A DNA stretch of 64,000 bases from contig CM034244.1 of NCBI GenBank assembly GCA_019916065.1, positions 24,916,471 through 24,980,470 of the forward strand. The letters are read 5' to 3'. The notes under the pieces were generated by a model that was not told the DNA's origin, ran no database searches, and saw nothing but the letters and a program-made list of their open reading frames with translations. A program made the position numbers and the translations under genes. How positions within the stretch are numbered: the first letter of the stretch is position 1; each line of letters begins with the position of its first letter. Positions 24,639-37,809 of the stretch are shown here, piece after piece. Source of the DNA: Vitellaria paradoxa (Eukaryota; Streptophyta; Magnoliopsida; Ericales; Sapotaceae).

Positions 24639-27600
24639 ATGGTTGGTGAAGAATCACCAAAGCATATGAGTTTGTCACCAAGTGAGTAAGGTCTGAATGT
24701 TAATGATTTGGTGATGATCTACCAATCAATGGGGGGATGAGAACTCTAAGACAAAGGAGATTCTGTCCAACATAGATCATACTTTAATTCGCATGGCTAC
24801 TCATGTCACGAATTCCAGTAGTGGGGGGCAATCCCTTACAAGCTTAGGGGGGCATCAGGGTGTCACAGCAGGCGAAAATGGGCTAATAAACGGCTAGCAC
24901 CCACATAATGGCTTCAGTCAAAAGGCACATTCTAGAGAACACATTGGCCCATTGGCCAGTTTCGCCAGTTTCAATAATCCAATGAATTCAATGGGTGGAT
25001 TATTATATGAAGTTCTATTAGGGCCAATCCCAAGTCATATCGGCCATGTACCCGAGGTTTCACTACCTTACAGTATGTTAAACTTAGGGATAAACAAATT
25101 CTTCACTAGGGGCAACTTTTGAAACTCAAAACCCTCAAAATATCTAGAGGATACTGAGTTTTCCCCCAAGATCAGTCATTTAATTTTGGCGCAACCACCA
25201 CAAAGTCGATTTGGAGAGATCTTAGCCCTTTATTTAACCAACCAACTAGTAGCGGTAACCGACCCTAAAAAGTTTTAGGGTTCTACCTCTGAAGTGCAAG
25301 AGGGCAGTCGTAGTTTTAAAACTCGGTGAGTCCGAGGTCGAATTCAGAGGGAGCCTAATGTTATTTAGTTTCTAGGATGTGAAAGAAATTCTAAAACTAA
25401 AGGGAAGCAAGTTTGGAAATTTAAGTTTAATAAGTTCTAGGGTTCAGTAAAATTAAAGATAAATTCAATTTCAACTAATTAAAATTAAAATAAACAGGAC
25501 CTTCAGAATTTTAAAAGGAATTAAGCTAGATGGTGAAAAATTAAAATAACATCAACAAAGCTTTTTCAATTTAAAATTAATCAATTATAACTAAAACTAA
25601 GTTGGATTGCAATTTAGTAAGAATAAAGATCTTGATTCAACGTCAAGTCCGGTTAGTTCACTACTTTGTCTTGGGGTGTGTTGTTTGAAGAATAGGGTTT
25701 AATTTGAAAATTATTTAGAACATTGTAATCAGAGGTCAGTACCAGTGATCTCAAGCGGATGTGGTTAAAGACCTTTGTTTCCTAGGGTTTTTCAATTAAA
25801 CACCAAAAATTAATAAAAATCTAATTTTTAAGTCTATTCGAAGTATTTGATAATTGGTTATGAAAATCTATACCAGTGATCTCACACGGATTTGGTTAAG
25901 GGTTTTCGTATTCGGGTGTTTTCGAAATAGAAAAAAAAAATAGATTTGTGAAAGGTAGATCCCTTCGCAAAAGGTTTCGCAACATACGTGAAGGGACTAC
26001 GAACACCCCAAGGCTTTTCGTGAACTACCCTTTCTTGATTCATCGAATCAAAATTAGGGTTTTACGCTATAACTACTCTAAAAATCACAAAGATAATAAA
26101 CGAACATTCAATCATGCTATTTAGGAATTGAAATAAACGAAACATCATATTAAAGAGCGAAACGAAATATAACTTACAATGTAACTTGTGCATAAAAGAA
26201 AAGATGAACCAATAACGCAAAGATGAAGAACAAAACTCCAAAAGCATCCATCAACAAAGCTTTTAAAAATGTACAAATCACTCTCAAACTTAATTTAAAT
26301 CTAATCTAATTCTCAATGTAGTTGTGGAATCTTCAAAGGAGGCATCCCCATTCATGGCCGTGCAATGGGTCCTTATAAAGGTGCAAGGAAACCCTAAAAA
26401 AGGTGCTTCAATTCGTGGCTTCTGGATACACAGTGGTCCCGACCGTCCGGTTTGGGGGTCGGGACCACAGAATGCTTTCTTCTCAATTCATATACACTGT
26501 GGTCGCGACCATTAGATGGACGGTCCTAACCCCAAGTATTTTTTTCTTGTTTTTCTTCCTCCTTTAGGTTGGGTCTTTGGGCTAGTCTTGACCATCCAAG
26601 TCGAGGTTTGAACCATGACGTTTTCTTCGTTTTCTCGGCCATTTCCATAGCTATAAACTTCGATCTCCTTGCCCTTTTCCCTGCAATTAGAAAAATAAAA
26701 GTATAAGCAATAAATAACACTAAAACTTCAACTTTAATTATTTAATGCATGAATAAGTTTGAGTTAGGGAGTTTGTAATTACACTTTTCAAGTGTAATCA
26801 AACGGGATGCCTATAAGGCTGACCATCCCACAAGATGACACCCAACCAATTCAAGATCATCGTCCGATAAATGATAATCGGCCAACTCTAGCAAACGGAT
26901 CTGATCTAGTTGCTGTTAGCCAAGACAAAAATCTCATTGTTAACCAAGATAAGTTAGACGAGATTATCCACAAGAGATTTGGTCCAGTCATAAAGGGTTT
27001 GGGTAAGCCGATGTACAAAAAGCCTTATCTTCATTGGATAGATCAGTTAGAATATCCTGGAGGATTTAAACTACCCGACTTTTCCTTGTTCTTAAGAGGA
27101 CAAGTAATCAACTTTGGAGCATATTGATCGATTCACCGTCCAATGTGGGATGGTTGGGAATTTTGATGTATTAAAACTAAAACTTTTTGGCAATTCCCTA
27201 ACGACCATAGCTTTTACTCGGTATTCTAACTTGACACTGAACTCTGTTCACACATGGACATAAATGGAAGAAATTTTCCATAATCAATTCTATCGGAGTG
27301 AACCTGAAGTTACCATGGCCGAATTGGCCAGGACGTCACAATTAAATGAGGAGTCAGTTGACATGTATATTGCTAGGTTTAAGAGGGCTAATTATAAGTA
27401 TAATCTAGCTTATCCTAAGCCTGAATATGTCAAATTAGCATTTAATTCCTTGAGTTTGAACTCAGCAAGAAATTTAAGGTTATGGAATTTGAGATTTATA
27501 TAAATTGGAAGCGAAGGCTACCCGATACGAGAGAATCCTATAAGGGGAACAAGATAGAAAGAATTCATCTAGGGGGACGCTCTACCAAGATATTATGATG

Positions 27601-28200
27601 CGGCATCGGCCGCTGTTAATGAAAAACTGACTAGTAAGATGATATAGGCTAATGTTGACACAGTCGAAATTGTCTCTAAGACTCCATATCTGTGTAAGGC
27701 TTTAGTACCTAATACTAATAAAGAAAATAATGCATCTAAAAGTAAAAAAGAGAAAGTGAAAAAGAAATACTCATTTGACACTTTTAAAGCAGAATAAATT
27801 TTTGATCATTTATTAGCCGATAGGATTATTTGGCTACCAAATGGACACAAAATTGCATCGATCGATGAAATTAAAGGCCATAATTATTGCAAGTGGCACA
27901 ATTCTTAGAGCCACTTAATTAATAATTGCATTTATTTTCGTAATCAGGTGCAAGAGCACATTGACAATGGCCTCTTCAAGATAGTCAATAAGGAACCCTG
28001 GGTGTAGACAAGACACCATTCCAAGTTGCTATGGAAATCAACATGATAAATGCAACAAGAATGCCCGCCTAAGTAGGGAAAGACAAAGAGAAAGTATCTA
28101 TAGTGATGATGAAGACTAATTGGATGATATGTTGGGTGATGCATGATTTTGATGACTTGAAGCAATAAGTAGGTCTATGGCTAAGCTAAAATGCCAAGGT
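24639..28200 (+). pseudogene. Tat gag, decayed and split by a solo LTR
   Basis: A plausible start is the ATG at 24639 (MVGEESPKHMSLSPSE, then a stop). The reading resumes beyond the solo LTR at 26801. Open pieces are 26807-27127 (106 aa, with QLEYPGGFKLPDFSLFLRG) and 27264-27503 (79 aa, with YRSEPEVTMAELARTSQLNE and YIARFKRANYK). These match the core of Tat-type Gag, which packages the RNA genome in a cytoplasmic particle. Many stops follow to ~28.2 kb. No intact zinc knuckle was found. Confidence 0.75.
25256..26800 (-). mobile_element. Solo LTR of an Athila-type element
   Basis: This 1545-bp segment is homologous along its length to the LTRs at 36192-37771 and 48326-49927, but has many substitutions. 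It keeps the GAGGGCAGTCGTAGTTTTAA block, one clear GGTCCCGACC/GGTCGGGACC palindrome (26435-26466) and the same end, AAGTGTAATCA. It has only about one unit of the 21-bp repeat. The flanking 5-mers are AGCGG (25251-25255) and AACGG (26801-26805), a target duplication with one change. No internal region remains, as expected after recombination between two LTRs. It lies in the Tat gag. Confidence 0.9.
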
Positions 28201-30430
28201 TGACAAAGAACATGATTGGAATTAACACTTTTGTTTGATTAGGAGTCAAGATCTAGACCATGATCAGTGAGTATGGCTGATCTAAAGAAGATCCTATATC
28301 AACCCGTATAATGGAATTAAATAACAGGAGTTTTGACTGAGAAAGATAGGTAGTGGCTTGAAATCCAGTAAAGAGCCAGGAGCCTCTCTAGTCTCTATGT
28401 AAGAAGCAAAGCCAGTCGATGCCAAGCCCAATCTGAAGACTTACTGTTAACCAAGTGTTGATACTAGAATTGTGAGGCTGACATCCTATATTGGCTAATG
28501 GGAAGGAAAGGCGAGGTGGGTCCAGGTCCTTCAACTGACCACCATTGCATTGCCCACGTGGTCGATTTCATTTTTTAAAATCCATACCTAGGGCCATCTA
28601 TGGGCCTTTAGCCTGAGTTTGGGTTGCAAAGGGCTTACCCCATATACAGCCGATTAGTTAGGCCGAGGATGCATTCACATCTTGGGATTTGGGAGCAAGT
28701 AGTTCACTTTGTGTTCCCTTTCAATCAAGACCCCAGAGTGATGTTTAGATCTCAAAAGGGGAGGTTCAAGTGGTAAAAGAAGTCGTAGAAGGATATGGAA
28801 ATGGAGTAACTCTGATCAATAGAATTAGGGTCATATAGTGATGAGGAAGAGAAACAATCACCACCTCCGATCATTTTGAAAGCGAAAGATAAAGCATCAG
28901 GACTTCCAAACATAACCATTACTGACCTAAAGAAAAAATAAGAAGAGAAGCACGGCATGGTGCGCAAGGAGGCCAACATGTATGAGAAAAGTCAGCCCGA
29001 TAAGTTTGATTGTGAAAAAACAAAAGTGATGACAATGATAGGGATGTTCAATACATGGACTCCATTCAATACGGGAGTTTACAACCAATAGAAGTAAACA
29101 TTGGTGTTCACACCTTCTGGCCCATCGTCCGGCTGAGGAGCTTAAACGTCAGTGGAAGGGGACGTTGAGGCCAAGTGGACAAATGAGACTCTTGGATTAA
29201 TGTTTGGGTTTAGAGTTAAAGTGGAACCACATAATATGAAAAAAATCCTGACATACAAGTCATTAAGTCTTGGAAAGAGTAAAAGTTCAAATGATGTAGG
29301 AAGTCAGCCCAAGTCTTATTTTGAAGGATTTGATGGGTAAGCCCCTATATTGAAGCCTTTGTTATATGAAGATATTTGCTGAACAAATGCCAATAAATAA
29401 GGGTTTGGATCTGATCATAGGTGCCACTGTCCAACATTCTCCCATATACTATATTGACTAGAGGATCAGCCAGTCCAAGCAAAGAATTGATGCCAACAGA
29501 GGTATTGTCAGGTCGCATTTAACTAGGAGTGCAACACAGAAGAGTAATCCCTTTGTGACTATTGGAAACAAAACCTGAGTAATGTCACCATTCTTTGTTG
29601 GTGGAAGCTAAAGCACATTATAAGCCTTACATAGCTATAATGGATCCACACTTACTTGTTGCATTCCATCATCCTTGCATCAGGCCATCTGTACTCTAGG
29701 ACAAGAATGATACAGAGGTCATTGAGGCTGATGGGAAGCCATTTATAGCTAAGGTAAACGTAACTAAAACCATATATTATGAGAAAAAACAGCCAGCCCA
29801 ACTAGGCTAATGGTGTTGAATAATTTAGAACCCCAAAGGAAATTATGATTTCGGTCACAATGACCGTTGATGAGGTAAGACAACTTTACACTCACTAAGT
29901 AGGCTGAGTAACATTAGGTTTGCAAAAGGCACTGAAAAATTAAAGAAGTTGAATGATAAACAACATCCTCTATGAAGAAGTCATTGCTAGAGTTGACTTT
30001 ATACCCTAGATAATAGGCTTTCTGGGAAGTATCGACCTATGTGACCAATGTTATTATTGAAGATACTGAGGACGCCTTGTACGCCATCCAATAGGAAGAC
30101 TTAGAAAAAGCACCTAAGAAGCTGGATAATGATAAGTAGAGGTGGTCAATCCTTTGGTTAATAATTAACATAGGTGATTAAAGGTTTCGAACCAGGCAAA
30201 TATTTGTCGACAGGCTGTCTAAAGTCGAGCTATTAGACTACAATAGGTCAACTTGATAAAAAAAATCTATAGGGACTGCTTCGCCTGAATTATACAGAGA
30301 TACCAGGCCCTGCTGGAACCGAATCTTTGGTGGATCCATAGAATTCCAATCTTAGAAGGATATCGGGTTTGTTTCACAACAAACTTCCAGCTAGAAGAAT
30401 GAGAATGAAGTCATTCTCAAAGTCAAGAAG
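28200..30430 (+). pseudogene. Decayed Tat gag-pol middle region
   Basis: This stretch lies between recognisable Gag and reverse transcriptase, where the protease should be. Stops interrupt every frame, and the longest open piece (29152-29340, 62 aa) shows no motif I can name. I could not find the protease D-T/S-G motif with confidence. It is assigned to the element only by position and by uniform decay. Confidence 0.5.
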
Positions 30431-31010
30431 AAATAATTAGGCTTTTGGAGGCTAGTTTCATATAGGTAACTAGGTACTGTTGATTGACTTGCACCAACGT
30501 TGTCCCTATTGTAGAAAAATATTAAAATTAGGTTATGTATAAACTTTAGGAATTTGAAATAATGCATCGCTAAAGATGAGTATCTTAGCCTATAGCTGAT
30601 ATGCTTGTTGATCATGGCTGGTATGAAATTCTATCTTTTATAGATTGGAAATTGCTGGCTATAACTAGATCCACATTGCCCCAGAGGATGTTTCCAAAAC
30701 AGTATTTAGATGTACAGGTGTCTTAGGCACCTATGAATGGGTTGTCATGCCATTCGATCAGAAAAATGTAGGACCCACTTATCAAAGGGTTATGAATGCG
30801 ATTTTTTCATGATTTTACTAGCTGTTTCATGGGAGGTTATATAGATGATATGGTTATGAAATCCTAATAACATGGCTAACACCTAGCCACTTAGAGTCTT
30901 CTTTTTAGAGTGAATGAAAGTACATAAGCTAAAAATTAATCCTCTTAACTGTGCTTTTGGTGTATCGATTGGGAATTTCCTTGGCTTTTAGTCCATAAAA
31001 GGGCATTGAA
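30430..31010 (+). pseudogene. Tat reverse transcriptase, decayed
   Basis: Broken frames spell the RT landmarks in order: INFRNLNNASLKDEY (~30535-30580), YNQIHIAPEDVSKTVFRCTG with one stop (~30660-30720), TYEWVVMPF (~30730-30760), TYQRVMNAIFS (~30780-30810) and the catalytic box YIDDMVMKS (~30840-30867). YxDD is the metal-binding active site of RT. Each block is separated by stops or shifts, so no enzyme can be made. Confidence 0.82.
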
Positions 31011-31739
31011 GTCGATAAAATAAGGCAAAGGTCATAATTGATGCTCGGCTGCCTAGAAATAAAAAAAAAGTCATAAAACCTTTTTTTTTTTTGGTAAGTA
31101 GTGGCAAAACTTCATCAACAAAGTTAATTTCCTCAGACGTTTTATCTTTCACTCTACTGTGAGAAAAACTTCAAGTTTCTTCCCCACTCCTAAAGATCTA
31201 AGGCCAATAAAGAGTTCAAGTAAGAACCACACCACCAGTGGGCTTTTGACCAATCAAGAAATATTTGGTACCCTCCGTGCTATTGCTACCGAGGAAATGA
31301 GAGGCCGTTAAAGTTGTATATCATGTATTGGAGAATACGATAGTAGGTTTCGTGGTTTAAGATTGATCAAATGCAAGGAAAGAGTTGTTTATTACTTGAG
31401 TCATGTTTTAAAGCTCATTGAACAAAGTACTAGCAGATCAAGAAGTTATGTTTAGTCTTATATTTCTCTACGTAGAAACTAAGGTATTTTATGTGCCTAT
31501 TATTGTATACTTAGTTTCAAAGTAGGGCATAGTTAATATACTGTTAAATCGGCTCATTGTAAATGAAAAATAGCCGATGGCTTTAGCTCTTATGAAATTT
31601 TACAATTTACTATGTACACACAAAGTCTATTAAAGGCAACTCGTTGGTTGATTTTATGGCTGATCGCCACATATAAATATAGAAGATGAAGATTTGGATT
31701 ATGAGTCTTTAAATTTAGTATCTTTAAAGCCATGGCTTT

Positions 31740-32060
31740 TATATTTGATGGGTTAAGGACAGATGATTGTGTGGTGCAGGCATTGTATAATTCTCCAAGG
31801 GGAGAAAAGAGTCAAATGTCTCTTCAGTTTGACTTTGCAATCAAGCCAAGTATGAAGCCTTAATTATCGGCTTAAAAATACTAAAAGAATTGAGAACTCC
31901 AATCATTAAAGTGTTAAGACGCTCACAATTAGTCATAAATCAATTGGCAAAAGCTTACAAATGTAACAATGTACCTTAAGTGGTCGATCAGCTGTTAGAT
32001 GAGTTTGTTAATGAATCAGTCACACATATCCTAAGGTCAAAAAATTATAAGCAAATGAGT
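31740..32060 (+). pseudogene. Second RNase H-like region of the Tat element, decayed
   Basis: Downstream of the expected first RNase H (~31.2-31.6 kb, poorly preserved), fragments read SPRGEKSQMSLQFDFA, then a region ending IIGLKILKEL, then SQLVINQLAKAY. This spacing matches the additional RNase H carried by Tat-lineage pol genes, where an acidic pair and a SQLV-NQ motif recur. Several stops interrupt it. Confidence 0.65.
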
Positions 32061-32339
32061 TGGTCTAATTGGCTACTAGACTTCACATATTTTGGACTGA
32101 GGAGATGAAAGTTATGGTAATAAGACATAGGAGACACCCATCAGTCTTAATCTGCACTAATGTCTAAAAACAAATTGTGTTGAATTTAAGAAAGCAAATG
32201 ATTAGCAAGGACTAATTAGGAAATATTTAGAAAATCAAGACCCTGAGACACCAAAACAACTTAGGATGAATTAGTAAATTTCATTACAATAGAATTATCC
32301 TATTTAAGAAGAATAAAAAGATGATTTGCTGTTAAGGTG

Positions 32340-33475
32340 TCGAGGAAAGGATAAGGTTGTGTTAGTCATGGCTAAAGTTCATGAAGGAATTTGTGGTGTT
32401 CAATAATCTAGCCGAAAAATGGTTTGTCTCTTAAGAATCATGGCTATTATTGGCCGACAATGATGGTCGATTGTATAGCTTTTGCTAAGGGTTGCCCAAG
32501 CTTGTCAAAAACATGGATTGATACAAAGTATGCTAGCTATTCCCATATAAGCTGTGGTAAGGCCATGGCCTTTTAGGGGCTAGGCAATGTATTTGATTGG
32601 CAAAATCTATCCCTCATCCTCCAAAATGCACTGCTTTATTATAATTGCAACTGATTATTTCACTAAATGGGTAAAAGCCATCCCTCTTAGATCGATCAAA
32701 CAGGCCGATGTTATTTCATTAAAGAGCATATTATTCATCAATTTGGTGTTCCTTAGAATATCATAGCCAATCAAGGAACCATGTTTACAGGGAATTTAGT
32801 AATAGATTTTGCAACCAAGTATAGTTTTTGAAATTTTAAATTCTACTCCTTATTATGCTCAAAAAAATAGTCAGACTGAATCAACAAACTAAACCATTAA
32901 GAATATTTTGGAAAGAATGATCTACAAGAACCCAAGGTAATGGCATAATACTCCATCAAAAGCTTTGTGGGCTTATAAAACATCTAAAAAATCGGCCACA
33001 CAAACGCAACGTCATTTGAACTAACCTATGGCCATGAGGCCATTTTTACTTGTTGAAATAACTATTACATCAGCTAGAGTAACCTTACAGAATGATTTGT
33101 TCAATGAGGCTTACCAAGAGACCTTATATACGGAGTTGGACAATCTAGATGACTTAAGATTCTCAGCTTTTGAAGCTATTAAGGCTCAAAAGTTGAGAGT
33201 GGCTAGGTCTTATGATTGAATGGTCCACCTAAAGTCACTTAATGTAGGTGATAAAGTATGGAAAATAGTGTTGCTAATAAGGATTAATGATTCTAATTAT
33301 GGAAAAATTCAGCCCCAGTTGGCAAGGCCAATTTAGGATTTACAAAATCCAAAGAGGTGAAATTTACTTACTCTAATATTTGAGTGGAGAAGGTTCCCTA
33401 GAGTGATAAATGGGAATTACTTGAAAAGGTATTATCCTACTATGTGGGAATGCATGGATAGAAATCAAATAGGAG
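32340..33475 (+). pseudogene. Tat integrase, decayed
   Basis: The zinc-binding part reads roughly HEGICGVQ at ~32380 and ends CQACQKHG at ~32500. The core follows with ATDYFTKWVKAIPL (~32646-32690), a mutated second-acidic block (IIANQGTMF, expected D now N, ~32760-32790) and a SQTES block (~32868). The end is preserved in an open piece, 33028-33219, including LDNLDDLRFSAFEAI. Pol ends at YLKRYYPTMWE (~33418-33450). Stops are frequent and one catalytic acidic residue appears lost. Confidence 0.75.
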
Positions 33476-33479
33476 TAAG

Positions 33480-33780
33480 TGGGGTAAATTTAAATTTAAA
33501 CCTTTAGGGCAATATAGCTGTAAGATCATACTCGTTATTAATAAAAATTTTTGGCAATTTGGCCAATTGGCTGATTCATAAAAGGAAATTCATTCATAAG
33601 GCAAAGTATGATAAAAGCTAAGATCATTCAATCAAAATCGGCCTTGCTACCAATATATTCATCCAAAATAAAGTAAATAAAGACATTGTTTAGGCCTCCG
33701 CTGGGCGAATTACAAACTAAAAAAAGGTTCATTGCAAATAATGTTCAGAGGAAAGAAGGTCATCTTTCTTCGGTGCCCTT
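33480..33780. other. Spacer between Tat pol and antisense ORF
   Basis: AT-rich sequence with no recognised feature. It separates the 3' end of pol (plus strand) from the 3' end of the minus-strand ORF. Confidence 0.5.
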
Positions 33781-34334
33781 GTGAAGTTCCTCGATAGCCA
33801 TCACTGGATCTTGCTCTTCAAGGTTTTGGGCTAGAGGATCAACACTTGGAGGGTCAGCACTTAAAGCATCGACACTTAAAGGGTTGGCAATGAGAGGGTT
33901 CACCGATCAAAGATCTTTGGTGGTTTGTTAAGGGTTAGTCTTGAGAAATTATGAAGAAACTCTTAATAACCTTCTTCCAACCTCACAAGATCAAGATCGG
34001 CCAAGTGACTTTTTACCTTTAAGCTCTTAAACTCGAACTCCAAAGCCTCGATCTCTTGTAAAGTAGCTTTGCATGAGTCTATCAAACCATTCTAGGTAAG
34101 GGTGACTGGCATTCGCACACTAAGACACTCTGTTCAACCTTCTTCAAGTTTTGTATTTAAAGAGTAACACTTTGAAGTTGTTTTTGGCGAGTGGATAGTT
34201 CGTCAGTTTTTGCATCTTTCTTCTCCCTCATACGAGTAAACTCTTTTCTGGCTGAGTTAGATCGATCAAATTCTTTTACCATATTAGTGAGGCGATTGGA
34301 AAATGAGACACAGCAAGAGAGACCGATGGCAAGA
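33780..34334 (-). pseudogene. 3' part of the Tat antisense ORF (coiled-coil-like)
   Basis: On the minus strand, fragments rich in E, K, L and S (such as VKEFDRSNSARKEFTRMREK from ~34280 down) suggest a coiled-coil tail. This piece ends at the target site of the Tekay-like solo LTR and continues at 51107 on the far side of it. The function of such antisense ORF tails is unknown to me. Confidence 0.5.
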
Positions 34335-36191
34335 TGTCACACCCGGAAGCTCGTGACCCGAGGGGTGAGTGATAAACAACACAACATGCATTAACATAAC
34401 CAACCCATCATCAGAGCAACACAACGTAAACCAGTGATCCCGAGACATAGTTAAGATAACATAAATTTAACCTTGACTATAATCAAGTCACAAACTTTCA
34501 ACACTTCTCTCATTAATACATAACTCAGGCCCTAGGGCCCATACAACCAAATCGAACAAGTCCTCAATGTACAATATTACAATTCTAAAGAAATTTAACT
34601 AAATGACCAAGAGCTTAGCTAAGCTTGGTAGGGCTCATGCACACCCTTCTAGTCCAACCCCATCAGTTCATCTGAATGTTATAGCCTGTACCGTGTGTCA
34701 AAAAATCTGTAGGGACGTGAGCACGGATCCACTTGTGCCCACGATGCCGCAAACAAACATATATGGTATGTATTCCAAACGTGCATACTATTCATGGTGC
34801 ATCTAGTTATCTCAATATGTTCTAATGCCACAACAATTTATCAACATAACTACATAACCGACATGGAATATATATATATATATATTTACACACAATACCG
34901 TAAAAAGGATTAAGTTTCCAATTTATATTTAATCTTTGAAATTCTATACATGTGTTCATATCACCTTTCAATTATCTCTTTTACGTTTAAGCATAGCCGA
35001 CCACATAACCATATTTACAATATTTATCTTTATTCAATAACATCATAGGGTAGCATTCAAGTCCAATTATTATCCATTATTAAATTTCCCAACTTTGTAT
35101 CCAACCATATTCCATATCATATTATCACATATTCAACATTCAATAACATATCCACATCCACATTACATTTGTTCATCATTCAATCATGAAATCACATCCA
35201 CAGTGCCATCATTTCATTAATCAATCACATAGCCATAACCACACAATCCTCGGGGTTGGGTGCATACACATTATCATCTTTTTGGGGCCAATACCTAACG
35301 GAAACGATAAACCGACGTCGTCGTTTAGGATCATCGTTCAAGGCCACGAGGAGCCAAAACACACACAATATTGTGAGTTGCTAACCCACTGGCATTGACA
35401 CTAAACCCTGTGCAGGTTTCAGGTCTTTCAACCCGAGGGTAATCCATGACCCTTCTTATTTTCGCACCCCACCACGGCCCTCGGCACATAACCCATCATT
35501 CATAACATTCAATACTCATCAATCACAATTCACATTCATCACCATCACTTTCCAACACGCACAACCATATTCCATTTCATCATGTAGCACAACTCATTTC
35601 ATCTCTTCATTTTATTTAATCCAAGCCTCATTTAATTTCCATCATTTGTTAATAAAAGTTCACTTTTCGGTTCTTCCCAAGATTCATCACATATCAACAT
35701 TGATCAACCTTATTAAACATTTAACATTTATCAATATATACCATTCAACACACACGTTAATGTTACGGTTCATTCCATAGCTTATTACATATCGCATTGA
35801 TTAAACCATGTTAAGCATTCCACATTTACCAAAATTATAAACATACGTCTCTTTGTCAAGTTACCTTTCACTTAATCAATCACAAGTTCATCTACCTCAA
35901 CATTTAGTTTACATTAAGACATATTTACAATTCAACTCGATTAAGACCCTTATCTCAAAGTAAGCTTCCAATTCATTTCATTCAAGATAGCATTCATTCA
36001 CCCTTACAAGTTAAATCCCATAGGTTTAAGATAATCAACCGTTAATCACTTTTTAAAGCTCATTTCCCTTTTAAATCAATGAAATTAATCAAGTAAAAGT
36101 TTCATGTGAAAACAAGTTACCAACTCTTCCATATGCCCAAAGTAGAAGGCTAAACTAAGCAATGTCAGAAAAGTGACCTAGGATCGGTGGG

Positions 36192-37771
36192 TGACCGACC
36201 CTAAAAAGTGTTTCGGGTTCTACCTCTCAAGTGCAAGAGGGCAGTCGTAGTTTTAAAACTCGGTGAGTCCGAGGTCGAATTCACAGGGAGCCTAATGTTA
36301 TTTAGTTTCTAAGATGTGAAAGGAATTCTAAAAACTAAGGGAAAGTAAGTTTGGAAATTCAAGTTTGCTAAGTTCTAAAGTTCAACAAAATTAAAGATGA
36401 ATTCGATTTCAATTAATTAAGATTAAAATAAATAAGAAAATCTGAATTTCAATGAGACTTAAGTTAGATAGCGAAAAATTAAAATAAAATTAATAACGCA
36501 ATTATAACTAAAACTAAGTTGGATTTTAATTCAATAGGAATAAAGATCTTGATCCAACGTCAAGTCCGGGTAGTTCACTACTTTGCCTTGGGGTGTGTTT
36601 GTTTGAAGAACAGGGTTTAATTTGAAAAGTTTTAAAAGTGTTATAATCAAAGGTCAGTACCAGTGATCTCAAGCGGATATGGTTAAAGACCTTTGTTTCC
36701 TAGGGTTTTTCAATTAAACTCCAAAAATTAATAAAAATCTAATTTTTAAGACTATTCGAAAGTATTTGAAGATTGGTTACGAAAATCCATACCAGTGATC
36801 TCACACGGATTTGGTTAAGGATTTTCGTATTCGAATGTTTTCGAGATAGAAAAAAAATAGATTTGTAAAAGGTAAATCCCTTCGCGAAAGGTTTCGCAAC
36901 CTACGCGAAGGGTTTCGTAACCTACGCGAAGGGTTTCGTAACCTACGCGAAGGGACTACGAACACCCCAAGGCTTTTCGTGAACTACCCTTTCTTGATTC
37001 GTTGAATCAAGATTAGGGTTTTACGCTAAAACTACTTGAAGCATCTTAAAAACAATTAAATAGCATTCAATCATACGGAAAGAGAATTGAAACAAGAAAA
37101 ACATGATATTACGAAACCAAACGAAATAAAACGAAGTAGATTAAAGTGCAACTTACAACGTAAAGCGAATGTAAAAGATTAAGTGAAGAATCACTACAAA
37201 GACGACGATGAAAGCTCCAACAAGAATCATGAATCCACGCATGCAAGCTTAAAACCTAATCTAAAAACTCTCAAAATTCTATTCTAATACTTAATAGAAG
37301 GTGCGAAATTAAAAGGTGCTTCCCCCCTCTTGGCCGTGCAATGGGTCTTTATATAGATGCCACAAAACCCTAGAAGAGGAGCTTTCACGCGGCAATTGTA
37401 AATCACGGATGGTCCCGACCGTCTGGAGAGGGGGTCGGGACCGTCTGAAGTTTTTAACTTTCTGTGGTCCCGACCGTCTGGAGAGGGGGTCGGGACCGTC
37501 CAGCTTTTCCTTCATTGCTCTCTTTCATTCTCTTGGTTGGGTCTTTGGGCTAGTCTTTTCCATCGAAGATGAGGTTCGAACCATGACTTTTTCTTCGTCT
37601 TCTTGGCCCTCTCCATAGCTATAAACTTCGACATCCTTGCCCTTTTTCCTACAAATAAAACAATAAAAGTATGAGTAATACTATAACACTAAAACTTCAA
37701 CTTTAATTATTTAAATGCATGAATAAGTGTTGAGTTAGGGAGTTTGTAATTACACTTTTCAAGTGTAATCA
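36192..37771 (-). repeat. 3' LTR of the Athila element (1580 bp)
   Basis: It runs TGACCGACCC..AAGTGTAATCA on the plus strand and is nearly identical to 48326-49927. It has about three complete units of the 21-bp CCTACGCGAAGGGTTTCGTAA repeat (~36885-36955), one fewer than the other LTR. The U3 palindromes lie at 37411-37442 and 37466-37497 and a TATA box at 37347-37355 (minus strand). Confidence 0.97.
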
Positions 37772-37808
37772 CACCCCCCAACTTGAACATTGCTAGTCCC
37801 TAGCAATG
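37772..37808 (-). promoter_or_regulatory. Polypurine tract preceded by a 9-bp hairpin
   Basis: Just upstream of the 3' LTR on the element's strand is TTGGGGGGTG (six G at 37779-37774), the primer for plus-strand DNA synthesis. About 9-16 nt further upstream is a perfect hairpin, CATTGCTAG/CTAGCAATG with a 3-nt loop (37788-37808). Similar G6 tracts occur at 39475-39480 (with a 6-bp hairpin ACATTG/CAATGT at 39493-39508) and 39574-39579. Confidence 0.75.
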
Positions 37809-37809
37809 C

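Noticed and set aside
33028..33219. Independent small gene
   Set aside because: It is the open tail end of the decayed Tat integrase.
37309..37618. Overlapping plus/minus frames in the Athila LTR (also 49465-49774)
   Set aside because: They span the U3 palindromes and TATA region in both LTRs; they are chance frames in regulatory sequence.
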